A stretch of 48,467 bases of DNA, from NCBI GenBank assembly GCA_964602655.1, contig CAZRSF010000048.1, positions 1 through 48,467 of the forward strand, read 5' to 3'. A model generated the notes under the pieces. That model did not search any database. It had not been told where the DNA came from and saw only the letters and a program-made list of their open reading frames with translations. Shown here piece after piece: positions 7,410-14,664 of this stretch. Origin of the DNA: Moduliflexus sp964602655 (lineage in GTDB: Bacteria > Moduliflexota > Moduliflexia > Moduliflexales > Moduliflexaceae). Made by a program: the position numbers and the translations under genes. How positions within the stretch are numbered: position 1 is the first letter of the stretch; each line of letters opens with the position of its first letter.

Positions 7410-8783
7410 ATGCGACGACACCTTGAAATTTGGGGCACCAAAGATCCTAATGTTTCCGCGCAATTAGCGTTAGCCATGCAGCGCAATCTTTTCCAGGACG
7501 TCGGGCTTGATGTGTCATATAAATTTATCGAGTCCGGCACGACCATGCCGAAGGACATTTTAGCGGCGGAACAAAAGCCATTTGCCTTTATTCAAACGCC
7601 CATTACGGCGATCATGCTGCATGATAAAGGATTTCCGACCAAAATCGTCGCGCCGTTAGCCGACATCGGCGGGACGCAGCAGGTGATTCTGCATCCGAAT
7701 TCGCCGTTGAAAAACCCCAAAGATTTGGAGGGAAAACGCATCGCAATGGCGCAGGATGCCGCCGTGTTTATTGCGATCAGCAATATGGCGCGCGATGTGG
7801 GCATCAATCTTCGGAACGTGGAATTTGTCGATCTGCTGCCGCACCAGCAAGTACAGGCGTTTCTTGACGGCGAAGTTGATGCGATTGCGTCATGGGAACC
7901 CTGGACGACGAATGCGCGAAAATTCGGCGGACAGATGTATTTTTCCGGCGTGCGTTCCGAAATTCCAGAGATGGAAGGGGATGTCAGTTGGCTCGTGGAT
8001 CAGGCATGTTTGATGGTGTCGGAAGCGACCCTTCGCGAATGCCCTGAAGAAATCAAAGCGATTCTGCGCGTGCTGCATGTCGCGACGAACCTGATTAATG
8101 AGCAGCGGCGCGACGTTGTGAAGGAATTCGCCTGGTTTTTCGAAGTCACGCAGTATGAACTGATTGCGGCGATGCGGAAAAATTTGTATTCCATGAAGTT
8201 CGACAATCTGTTTCGCATCGGCCTGCTGGCATTTCGCGATTTTCTCTATCACGAAGGCATGGTCTCGCGCATGTACGCCGAGCAGGATTTGTATGATACG
8301 TCGCTGCTCCGGCAAGTGGCGCCCGATTTGGTGACATTCTCCGCCAAAACCGCGCAGCCCGTTCCCATTGTCGAAAGGCCGAGCGTCTATTATCGCCAGG
8401 ACATTACATTGTCTGAAGATGCGCGCATTCGTTTTCTTGTGGCAGACGACTCGAAAGTGGTACGCGCCTCGTTAGGGCAAACGGTCGAAATTCTCGGCGG
8501 CGAGGTGATTGCTGAGGCGAAAACCGGTCAGGAGGCGATTGATGCGTTTCTCCGCTTGCGTCCCAATTTTGTCACGATGGATTTGTCCATGCCTGGCATG
8601 AGCGGGATTGATGCGATCAAGCTCATTCTCGAACATGATCCGACCACCAACGTGATTGTCATCAGCGGGTCGGATATGAAAGAATTGCGGGAAGAGGTGT
8701 TCGAATTAGGGGTGAAAATTTTTATCGTGAAACCGTTCGATCCTCTGCTGGTAGCAGAAATTGTCGGGTTGCTGCTGTTATAG
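7410..8783 (+). CDS. Cytoplasmic SsuA/NMT1-like ligand-binding domain fused to a CheY-type receiver (paralogue 1)
   Basis: 457 aa with no signal peptide or membrane helix. Residues 1 to about 330 resemble NMT1/SsuA-type (type II) periplasmic binding proteins, with EIWGTKDPNVSAQLA, SGTTMP, FAFIQTPITAI, GTQQVI, LEGKRIAMAQ and a DAIASWEPWTT hinge segment. Residues about 340-457 form a full receiver domain: acidic pair in VADDS (D346/D347), phospho-acceptor D391 in VTMDLSMPG, Ser in VISGS, Lys441 in VKPF. The order (sensor first, receiver last) suggests a ligand-modulated phospho-relay or scaffold protein with no DNA-binding output. A paralogue lies at 39045-40427. The ATG is chosen because it matches the paralogue's N-terminus. 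Function unknown. Confidence 0.85.
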   Translation: MRRHLEIWGTKDPNVSAQLALAMQRNLFQDVGLDVSYKFIESGTTMPKDILAAEQKPFAFIQTPITAIMLHDKGFPTKIVAPLADIGGTQQVILHPNSPLKNPKDLEGKRIAMAQDAAVFIAISNMARDVGINLRNVEFVDLLPHQQVQAFLDGEVDAIASWEPWTTNARKFGGQMYFSGVRSEIPEMEGDVSWLVDQACLMVSEATLRECPEEIKAILRVLHVATNLINEQRRDVVKEFAWFFEVTQYELIAAMRKNLYSMKFDNLFRIGLLAFRDFLYHEGMVSRMYAEQDLYDTSLLRQVAPDLVTFSAKTAQPVPIVERPSVYYRQDITLSEDARIRFLVADDSKVVRASLGQTVEILGGEVIAEAKTGQEAIDAFLRLRPNFVTMDLSMPGMSGIDAIKLILEHDPTTNVIVISGSDMKELREEVFELGVKIFIVKPFDPLLVAEIVGLLLL

Positions 8784-8800
8784 TCTGGTGGCGAAATATT

Positions 8801-8828
8801 GTAGGGGCGTTCGATTGAACGCCCCTAC
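8801..8828. terminator. Inverted repeat between convergent genes, possible bidirectional terminator
   Basis: 12-bp perfect arms GTAGGGGCGTTC/GAACGCCCCTAC around GATT, placed between the converging receiver-fusion and Hsp20 genes. It lacks a clear T-run, so it may be a dispersed palindrome used as a terminator. Confidence 0.5.
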
Positions 8829-8834
8829 TTCTGT

Positions 8835-9305
8835 TTACGAACCCGACGAGATCGCAATTTTCTTCGCTTTGGCTTCTTCCGCTTTCGGCAGTACGATTTC
8901 TAACACGCCATCTTTGAACGACGCCTTGATCTGATCCTGCGCCACATTCGTCGGAAGCGTAAAACTGCGGCTGAAACTGCCATACGAACACTCGGTGCGA
9001 TGGTAGTTTTTCTGCTCGTCTTTGGTTTCTTGTTTCTTCTCGCCTGTCAGCGTCAACACGTTATCCTGAAGATTCAATTGAATGTCATTCTGCGTCATGC
9101 CCGGCAATTCGGCATGAACGAGAATATCCGTATCGGTTTCGGACACATCTACGGCGGGCAGCCAGTTGCCTTCGGCCAATCCGCTGCGGCGTTCGCCGAA
9201 AAAGTCGTCGAATAACCGGTTCATCTCTTGCTGAATGCCAGACATTTCGCTAAAGACGTCATTCCGACGCCGTAAGCCTGCAAACGGTTCCCAACGCGCT
9301 AACAT
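8835..9305 (-). CDS. Hsp20/alpha-crystallin small heat-shock protein (second gene of pair)
   Basis: A 156-aa ATP-independent chaperone that holds unfolded proteins. The alpha-crystallin domain covers about residues 48-150, with VDVSETDTDILVHAELPG, the TLTGEKK strand and the signature DGVLEIVLPK. The last residues lack the classical IXI tail (AKKIAISSGS has IAI). The start ATG at 9305 has a very strong AAGGAGG. It lies 71 nt downstream of a second Hsp20 gene and is presumably co-transcribed from the promoter at 9865-9893. Confidence 0.93.
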   Translation of the reverse strand: MLARWEPFAGLRRRNDVFSEMSGIQQEMNRLFDDFFGERRSGLAEGNWLPAVDVSETDTDILVHAELPGMTQNDIQLNLQDNVLTLTGEKKQETKDEQKNYHRTECSYGSFSRSFTLPTNVAQDQIKASFKDGVLEIVLPKAEEAKAKKIAISSGS

Positions 9306-9376
9306 AGTGGTATCCTCCTTGTCTGTCGTTGCGAGCAGGGCATGACAGCCCGTCATGCCCCGGCGCTTGACCTGAA

Positions 9377-9739
9377 TCAATTTACTTGAATTCGAATTTT
9401 TTTGGGTTTCGCTTCTTCCGCTTTGGCAAAACGCAGCGTCAGCACGCCATCCTGATAGGCGGCTTCGACCGTGTTTACATCCAACGTGCGCGGAATCTCG
9501 AAAGAGCGCTCGAACGGGCCATACGCATGCTCCACGCGATAATACGTGCGATGAGCATCGTCGTTCGGGAACGGGCGCTCGCCCTTGATCGTCAACGTCC
9601 CCTTTTCGCACTGAATATCAACCTGATCCGGTTTTACGCCAGGAATATCGAGTTGTAAAACGATATGATCCTGAGTGTCGTAAATGTCCGCTCGCGGCAT
9701 CCACGGGCGTTCATAATATCGTGCAGTTGCTTGTGCCAT
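9377..9739 (-). CDS. Hsp20/alpha-crystallin small heat-shock protein (first gene of pair)
   Basis: A 120-aa small heat-shock protein, shorter at the N-terminus than its neighbour. The domain begins around residue 17 (ADIYDTQDHIVLQLDIPG) and ends with DGVLTLRFAK and a KKIRIQVN tail containing the IXI-type motif IRI. The start at 9739 has AAGGAGG seven bases upstream. The two proteins are clearly diverged, so hetero-oligomers are possible (inference). Confidence 0.93.
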   Translation of the reverse strand: MAQATARYYERPWMPRADIYDTQDHIVLQLDIPGVKPDQVDIQCEKGTLTIKGERPFPNDDAHRTYYRVEHAYGPFERSFEIPRTLDVNTVEAAYQDGVLTLRFAKAEEAKPKKIRIQVN

Positions 9740-9864
9740 ATATGTATCCTCCTTGAGGTGCGTATGTGGTCGCGGAAGCGTAACCATGCTCGCTTGCGGC
9801 AACCTCATTCATGATAGAAAAATCATATTATATTTATTATCATCGCTTTTCTTTCTTCAATCGT

Positions 9865-9893
9865 AATATAATATCTTAGCATATCATTGTCAA
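9865..9893 (-). promoter_or_regulatory. Sigma-70-type promoter for the Hsp20 operon
   Basis: On the minus strand, TTGACA (9888-9893) and TATATT (9865-9870) are separated by exactly 17 bp, about 125 nt before the first Hsp20 ATG. No CIRCE inverted repeat is seen around it. The surrounding 9790-9960 is very AT-rich. Confidence 0.6.
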
Positions 9894-10008
9894 GTCTTCT
9901 TCATAAAAAAATTAAATAATTATTAAAAAAATAAAACAGAATAGATTTTTATTGATAGAATTAGTTATCGGAATGAGTTAGGCGGTGATCTTAACTTTTA
10001 TATAAGAC

Positions 10009-10025
10009 TGTCGGTTTTTTTTACA
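10009..10025 (+). promoter_or_regulatory. Distal 17-bp putative activator site of PEP-CTERM gene 1
   Basis: TGTCGGTTTTTTTTACA. A second exact copy starts 91 bp downstream, and two variants lie in the same relative orientation upstream of the other PEP-CTERM gene (43170 and 43262). The arrangement fits an enhancer-binding protein of the PrsR type, which is known to work with sigma-54 on PEP-CTERM genes. The assignment is inference. Confidence 0.6.
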
Positions 10026-10072
10026 GGGTAATTTTGGGCTGCAACTCTTTGTTTTTCCGCATGAAATTACCC
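10026..10072. repeat. Inverted repeat between the two activator sites
   Basis: GGGTAATTT and AAATTACCC, 9-bp perfect arms 29 bp apart, fill the space between the paired 17-bp sites. An inverted repeat also lies between the paired sites of the second PEP-CTERM gene, though with a different sequence. Confidence 0.45.
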
Positions 10073-10099
10073 ATCTATCCTCGTTGACTATCTTGACGG

Positions 10100-10116
10100 T
10101 GTCGGTTTTTTTTACA
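10100..10116 (+). promoter_or_regulatory. Proximal 17-bp putative activator site of PEP-CTERM gene 1
   Basis: TGTCGGTTTTTTTTACA, identical over 17 bp to the site at 10009, 130 bp upstream of the -24 element. This is a usual distance for a sigma-54 enhancer. Confidence 0.6.
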
Positions 10117-10246
10117 ACATGTAGGTAGAAGAAACTGTTATTATACGACATCACGTAATATTTTGAGAACAAATATGTCGTTAAAAAATTTTTTCTCCTT
10201 ATTTTTCAATATTTTACGCACATATTAAAAAAATACGTATCCGACA

Positions 10247-10262
10247 TGGCATATTCTGTGCA
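10247..10262 (+). promoter_or_regulatory. Sigma-54 (-24/-12) promoter of PEP-CTERM gene 1
   Basis: TGGCATATTCTGTGCA: the invariant GG and GC are exactly 10 bp apart and the match to TGGCAYR-N4-TTGCW is good (mismatches at two flexible positions). The expected start of transcription near 10274 gives a leader of about 58 nt before the ATG at 10332. Confidence 0.72.
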
Positions 10263-10331
10263 TTTTGACGTTATTGAATATTTTTTTAGGAATATGGTTA
10301 TATTAACGACAGAAACGGAGGATTGAATTTC

Positions 10332-11318
10332 ATGAAATTACGGTCGAATCTGGTATTTGGCATTGCAATTGCGGCAACGCTTTCATTACTTCCTGTTCAT
10401 GCGATGGCTCTTGGCTTAGGAACTGCTGGTCAGTTCAATACGTTTATTTTCGAAGATTTTGTTGGCAGCGCTTCTGATACGCAAGGAAAATTAGCTGTTG
10501 GCGGCAACGCAACATTACAAAGTTATGATGTAGGATTGACCGTTGCTTCTCCTGCAAAAGATGTGCTGGTCGTCGGAAACGATTTGACATATAAAGACGG
10601 CGAAGTACACGGAAATGCTGTCGTAGGCGGCAATGCCAAATTGAACGGGACAACGATTACAGGGACGCTTTCCAAGAATCAGGGAACATTGCCGGTAGAT
10701 TTTGCGACTGAAGAAGCGTATTTAAAGGCGTTATCTCAAGACTTATCCGAGATCATTCCAACCGGCACAGCCCAAAATCAGTGGGGTGGGCTGCAATTGG
10801 CAGGTGATGGAAATAGTAAGTTACAGGTATTTAATGTGAATGGCAGTGATTTGAACAGCGCCACGTGGATGCAACTTCAAGGTCTTGCCAGTGATGCGAC
10901 GGTCGTTTTCAATGTCTCCGGCGATGTCAGTGGATTCAACAACATGGGGATGTGGGCGCTGGATGCGATTAAAAATAAAGTGCTCTTCAATTTTTATGAA
11001 GCCAAAAATGTGAATATCGGCAGCGTCGCCGTCTTAGGAAGCATTCTCGCTCCCTTCGCAGATATTAAGACTTCGGATGGCGCGGTCATTTGGGGGACGA
11101 CGATTGCAAAATCGTGGACAGGTTCCGCGCAGCAGAATTCTACCGCAACGGCTCAACAAAATGATATAACATTTAAGGGCGAACTTCCGACGCCAGTTCC
11201 GACAGTGGTGATCACGACGGTTCCAACGATTGTGACGCCGGTTCCAGAGCCGACGACACTGCTTCTGCTCGGTCTGGGATTGCTTGGAATTGCAGGCGCT
11301 GCTCGCAGACGTAAATAA
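10332..11318 (+). CDS. PEP-CTERM sorting-signal protein with choice-of-anchor A domain
   Basis: A 328-aa secreted protein. Residues 1-27 are a signal peptide ending near VHAMALG. Residues about 30-270 match the choice-of-anchor A (collagen-binding-like) repeat domain, with AVGGNATL, VVGGNAKLNG, FNVSGDVSG and GSVAVLGSILAPFADI. A Thr/Pro/Val linker follows, then the exosortase signal VPEPTTLLLLGLGLLG and a basic RRRK end. Exosortase would cut and anchor it at the cell surface or extracellular matrix. GGAGG lies 10 nt before the ATG. Expression is probably sigma-54 dependent (see upstream sites), and a terminator follows. Confidence 0.9.
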   Translation: MKLRSNLVFGIAIAATLSLLPVHAMALGLGTAGQFNTFIFEDFVGSASDTQGKLAVGGNATLQSYDVGLTVASPAKDVLVVGNDLTYKDGEVHGNAVVGGNAKLNGTTITGTLSKNQGTLPVDFATEEAYLKALSQDLSEIIPTGTAQNQWGGLQLAGDGNSKLQVFNVNGSDLNSATWMQLQGLASDATVVFNVSGDVSGFNNMGMWALDAIKNKVLFNFYEAKNVNIGSVAVLGSILAPFADIKTSDGAVIWGTTIAKSWTGSAQQNSTATAQQNDITFKGELPTPVPTVVITTVPTIVTPVPEPTTLLLLGLGLLGIAGAARRRK

Positions 11319-11340
11319 TGACGATCAGCGATATTCATCA

Positions 11341-11371
11341 CCCGGCAGGCGAAAGTCTGCCGGGTTTTTTT
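11341..11371 (+). terminator. Rho-independent terminator after PEP-CTERM gene 1
   Basis: CCCGGCAG/CTGCCGGG hairpin with loop GCGAAAGT followed by seven T, 22 nt after the stop. Confidence 0.88.
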
Positions 11372-11433
11372 GTCTTCTTTGCTCCTGCCAACTTTTCTCG
11401 ATAAACTCTTGACAACATTGCGCCTCTACAATA

Positions 11434-11470
11434 GGTGAACGTTGCTTTTTCATTTCATTCCATTCACCTG
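11434..11470. promoter_or_regulatory. Inverted repeat before the methylase gene (possible autoregulatory operator)
   Basis: GGTGAA (11434-11439) and TTCACC, about 24 bp apart, extended to AGGTGAA/TTCACCT with the neighbouring bases, just upstream of the ATG at 11483. Restriction-modification operons often carry such operators. A TTGACA at 11410 lies in front. No C-protein gene is seen here, so binding by the methylase itself is only a possibility. Confidence 0.3.
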
Positions 11471-11482
11471 AATAAGACCGAT

Positions 11483-12439
11483 ATGCCGAATATTGCCGAT
11501 TCACCATCATTGACAGGTTGTCCAAAAGCTCGCCCGGTATTGAAATGGGCGGGGGGCAAGGTGCAGCTTCTCGCTCAATTTGCGCGGTATTATCCACAAG
11601 AATTAGCTGCTGGAAAAATTGACACCTATATCGAACCATTTCTTGGCGGCGGAGCGGTCTTCCTCGACATCGCTCAACGCTTTCCTATTCGTCGCGCCTA
11701 TTTGTTCGATATTAATCGGGAGTTGATTCTGACATACTCAGTGATCAAACATGCGCCGCAGGAATTATGCGAGGCGTTGCGAACGCTGGCCGCTGATTAC
11801 GAGCAACTCGACGCAGATGGGCGGAGCGGTTTGTTTTACAAGGTACGCACTCAGTTCAACGCGCAAGGATATGATTTCGATTATCAGACGTTTTCAGCTG
11901 ACTGGGTTCTCCGAGCGGCGCGGATGATGTTTTTGAATAAAACCTGTTATAACGGCCTGTTCCGCATGAACCGGCGCGGGGATTTCAATGTCCCGTTCGG
12001 ACGGTACAAGCGCCCGGCGATTCTTGACCAGGAGAATATTTGGCAGGTTTCGCGCATTCTTCAGATCGCTGAGATTCGAACCGGCGATTTTTCCGCTTGC
12101 CGCGATCTCGTTGATGGGAAGGCGTTTGTCTATTTCGATCCGCCGTATCGCCCGATCAGCAAAACCTCCAGTTTTACGTCATACTCGAAAGACGTGTTCG
12201 GCGATCAGGAACAAGTTCGCTTAGGGCAATTTTACGAGACATTAGCGAACGAGACGTCCGCCAGACTGATGCTCAGTAACTCCGACCCAAAAAACTGCGC
12301 CCCGGACGATCATTTCTTCGAGCGCTTGTACCAACGATTTCATATTTATCGAGTCTCTGCCAAACGGATGATTAATTCCAATGCGCAAAAACGCGGCGAA
12401 ATTTCCGAGTTAGTCATCACGAATTATGAGGTCGCATGA
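11483..12439 (+). CDS. Dam/DpnIIA-type (D12 class) DNA adenine N6-methyltransferase
   Basis: A 318-aa methylase that transfers methyl from S-adenosylmethionine to adenine. PVLKWAGGK and YIEPFLGGGAVF (motif I, AdoMet binding) lie near the N-terminus, FDINRELI is motif II, and the catalytic DPPY is at about residue 217 in AFVYFDPPYRP. This layout is typical of Dam and DpnIIA/MjaIII enzymes recognising GATC, although the site here is not proven. The ATG at 11483 is preferred over a GTG at 11435 that lacks a ribosome binding site. The stop overlaps the next gene's ATG by 4 nt, pairing it with a nuclease as a restriction-modification module. Confidence 0.88.
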   Translation: MPNIADSPSLTGCPKARPVLKWAGGKVQLLAQFARYYPQELAAGKIDTYIEPFLGGGAVFLDIAQRFPIRRAYLFDINRELILTYSVIKHAPQELCEALRTLAADYEQLDADGRSGLFYKVRTQFNAQGYDFDYQTFSADWVLRAARMMFLNKTCYNGLFRMNRRGDFNVPFGRYKRPAILDQENIWQVSRILQIAEIRTGDFSACRDLVDGKAFVYFDPPYRPISKTSSFTSYSKDVFGDQEQVRLGQFYETLANETSARLMLSNSDPKNCAPDDHFFERLYQRFHIYRVSAKRMINSNAQKRGEISELVITNYEVA

Positions 12440-13764
12440 CGCGGTGTTCCCAGAATGATGCCGCATGGCAGCGAGTCTTCGATGATCCGTCTTTAGGAAT
12501 TTTGCCCGCTATCGAACAGAACGGCTGCGCGTATGTGACTGCCGACCAACTCAAAACAATAGGCCGCCGCGAACCGCGTCTGATGGCGAAATTAGATACA
12601 TTAAGCGCGCGACCGGACATGTTCGAACGCCACGCGCTCACCATTTTTCCCGTCGAAAATGGACGGTACATCATTTTTCCAGACCCGAAACAGGCCAGTT
12701 ATTTCCGCATTCAGGAGGAAATGGAATCGCTTTCGCAGGAACGCTATTGTTCTCCCTGCTTGCTTCAGCGCTTTCATACGTATCCCAATAACCAGCATTT
12801 CAGCGAAACACAGGCAATTGATTTTGCCTGCATCTCCTCGCTGCTGCACACCTTTGTCGAAGACGACGCGCTCTCGCTGACGCTGCGTGGACGCCTGCGT
12901 TCCGGCGATTTCCAGTTGACGCTGCCGGACGGACGCACACAGGCGCAGGTCTCAGGAGTGCAGATCGAAATAGACTCCGGCTATGAAAGCGAACGCGCGA
13001 TTTACCTCATTGAAGCCAAAATCGGGAAACGCGACGATTTTCATATCCGTCAGTTGCTTTATCCTTATCTCGAATGGTCGCAACGTTCGACAAAGACGGT
13101 TATCCCGATTTTATTGATCTATTCGAACGGACTCTATTATTTTTTTCAATTCGAATTTCAGCAACGCTTCGGAGAGATGCGGGTCGTGAAAAAACGTTGT
13201 TACTCGCTGGAAGAAACGCCGCGTCTGAGGGTAAACCTGTCTGATTGGCTGCGGAGGGTTTCCGCAGAGAGCGAACCGCAGGATGTGCCGTTTCCGCAAG
13301 CCGATGACCTGGATACGGTCGTCGAAGTGGTGTATTTAGTGGCCGACGGTCTCTCAACCAAAGCTGACATCGCCGAATCCTTGGAGTTCGAAGAACGACA
13401 GGGGGATTATTATGCGAATGCGGCATTGTATTTAGGCTTGCTCGAACGCCAACACCATGAATTCAGCCTTTCTATCACAGGATCGCACTTCATTCGGATG
13501 GCCTCGCGGAACGAGCGCATCGCCTGCTTGTTGGAATGCGTGCTGAAACATCCGATCTTTCATGATGTCATCACCCTGCTTTGCGCGAAACCGCATGTCC
13601 CGTTGCTGTTTCACGCGCCTCTTTCGCCAGATGAACTGCCGCAGCAAGAGATCGTCCGCATTATGCTCCAATATCAGCCGTTAAGCGACACGACAGCGAA
13701 ACGCCGCGTCGCCACCATCCGCAGTTGGATCAAATGGTTGTTCAAAAATTGCGATCTGATATGA
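12436..13764 (+). CDS. Putative type II restriction endonuclease (PD-(D/E)xK)
   Basis: A 442-aa protein translationally coupled to the Dam-type methylase. Near residue 175, a Glu in VQIEIDSGYESERA is followed by AIYLIEAKIGKRDDFHIRQL. This E-x-K core with a downstream basic/Gln helix fits a PD-(D/E)xK nuclease. I recall similar proteins being annotated as type II restriction enzymes of a DUF6996/DUF6997 type; that is from memory. The C-terminal third (about 300-442) looks like helical winged-helix DNA recognition. The specificity should match the methylase. The gene ends 3 nt before an integron attC site. Confidence 0.75.
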   Translation: MTRCSQNDAAWQRVFDDPSLGILPAIEQNGCAYVTADQLKTIGRREPRLMAKLDTLSARPDMFERHALTIFPVENGRYIIFPDPKQASYFRIQEEMESLSQERYCSPCLLQRFHTYPNNQHFSETQAIDFACISSLLHTFVEDDALSLTLRGRLRSGDFQLTLPDGRTQAQVSGVQIEIDSGYESERAIYLIEAKIGKRDDFHIRQLLYPYLEWSQRSTKTVIPILLIYSNGLYYFFQFEFQQRFGEMRVVKKRCYSLEETPRLRVNLSDWLRRVSAESEPQDVPFPQADDLDTVVEVVYLVADGLSTKADIAESLEFEERQGDYYANAALYLGLLERQHHEFSLSITGSHFIRMASRNERIACLLECVLKHPIFHDVITLLCAKPHVPLLFHAPLSPDELPQQEIVRIMLQYQPLSDTTAKRRVATIRSWIKWLFKNCDLI

Positions 13765-13766
13765 CA

Positions 13767-13883
13767 GCCGAACGCGGCGTTTCAGCCGCGAGAGCAGAGG
13801 GCGCGGCCACTTAAAGCCTCTCTTTAGCCGCTGAATTTTCTTCCGCGCCCTCTGCGAAGTCCGGTGCAAGCGCATCGTTAGGC
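13767..13883 (+). other. attC: Integron attC recombination site 1
   Basis: 117 bp. The R'' box GCCGAAC (one mismatch to RYYYAAC) is at 13767 and the R' box GTTAGGC (perfect GTTRRRY) at 13877-13883. The two ends fold on each other: one side GCAGAGGGCGCGG, the other its complement, with a single-base bulge in the outer arm as in attC sites. The centre is variable. It closes the restriction-modification cassette. Same length and arms as the site at 14665. Confidence 0.8.
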
Positions 13884-13911
13884 TAACTTTCCTCTTACAC
13901 CATCATCACAT

Positions 13912-14181
13912 TTAACTGACAGCCACGATCTTCCGTGAACGCGTTGACGTGCGTTTCTTTCCGATGCCGTGAATTTGCTGTTGCATCGAATCGATCATAT
14001 TCAGCAGATTTTCTTTCGACTCATCATGAAAGATCTTCTCTTTTAGCATGGTGAGCATTTCATCGACTAATCGTTCGATTCGAGCCTCATTGTAGGCCGT
14101 CACAAATTGAGCATCTTGCATCTGTTCTTGAAAAAATTTTTCATAGTTTGTCATACTGAATACCATACGTTCTTTTTTCAC
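13912..14181 (-). CDS. Putative antitoxin of a RelE/Gp49-type toxin-antitoxin pair
   Basis: An 89-aa charged helical protein with an N-terminal FFQEQMQDAQFVTAYNEARI stretch like that of antitoxins paired with Gp49-like toxins. No clear helix-turn-helix is seen, and the C-terminus is basic (KKRTSTRSRK). A GTG start overlaps the toxin stop by 4 nt (GTGA), the usual coupling of toxin-first HigBA-like modules; ATGs at 14166 or 14154 are alternatives. It lies within an integron cassette, antisense to the cassette's reading direction. Confidence 0.65.
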   Translation of the reverse strand: MKKERMVFSMTNYEKFFQEQMQDAQFVTAYNEARIERLVDEMLTMLKEKIFHDESKENLLNMIDSMQQQIHGIGKKRTSTRSRKIVAVS

Positions 14182-14537
14182 GATCGGTGACTCTGTTCAT
14201 AGAGACTGCGAAGCTCTTTCGCTCGTTCAATCTCTTTTTTGGGCGTTTTCTGCGTCTTCTTAATAAACCCATGTGTCAGAATAATTTTCGCCCCTTTTTG
14301 ATAAAAATAGAATGTACGGATAATGCTATCGGAGACCGATATTCGTAATTCAAAAATACCATCTTCGATATGTTTTGATAGGTGTTCTTTGATTGGAAGA
14401 TTCTGATTTTTGAGTTCGACAAAATAGTTAATCGTTTCAAAGACCTTCGCTCGTGCAGGCAGAGATAAGCCTTGTACAAACTCTTGAAAGGGGGGCGTTC
14501 CATTGGCGATCTCAACATATTCAATGTGATACTGCAT
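14178..14537 (-). CDS. RelE/ParE-superfamily toxin, phage Gp49-like (HigB-type)
   Basis: A 119-aa mRNA-interferase-like toxin. GIFELRISVSDSIIRTFYFY and IILTHGFIKKTQKTP followed by an EIERAKELR helix is the hallmark of the Gp49-like/HigB group, which cleaves mRNA at the ribosome. It is the first gene of the pair, with the antitoxin downstream. The ATG at 14537 is used; a TTG at 14546 is also open. Toxin-antitoxin cassettes are common in chromosomal integrons, where they stabilise the array and often carry their own promoter in reverse orientation. Confidence 0.85.
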   Translation of the reverse strand: MQYHIEYVEIANGTPPFQEFVQGLSLPARAKVFETINYFVELKNQNLPIKEHLSKHIEDGIFELRISVSDSIIRTFYFYQKGAKIILTHGFIKKTQKTPKKEIERAKELRSLYEQSHRS

Positions 14538-14664
14538 CGTGATCAACCGTCATTGTTACGTCATTCATGTGAGGATATCGATAAACGCATCTCCTCTCTC
14601 ATGATGTTCTCGCATCGAATTGTCAAGAAGATTCTTCTGAGATGTCTTCTATTTTATCCATGAT

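Noticed and set aside
9978..10172. Small minus-strand open frame of 64 codons upstream of PEP-CTERM gene 1
   Set aside because: It overlaps the paired activator sites, is AT-rich Lys/Asn-coded by composition, has no ribosome binding site, and the region is better explained as regulatory DNA.
11435..11482. GTG at 11435 as the methylase start
   Set aside because: No Shine-Dalgarno precedes it and the added residues are unlike methylase N-termini; it also lies in the putative operator dyad. Not excluded, only less likely.
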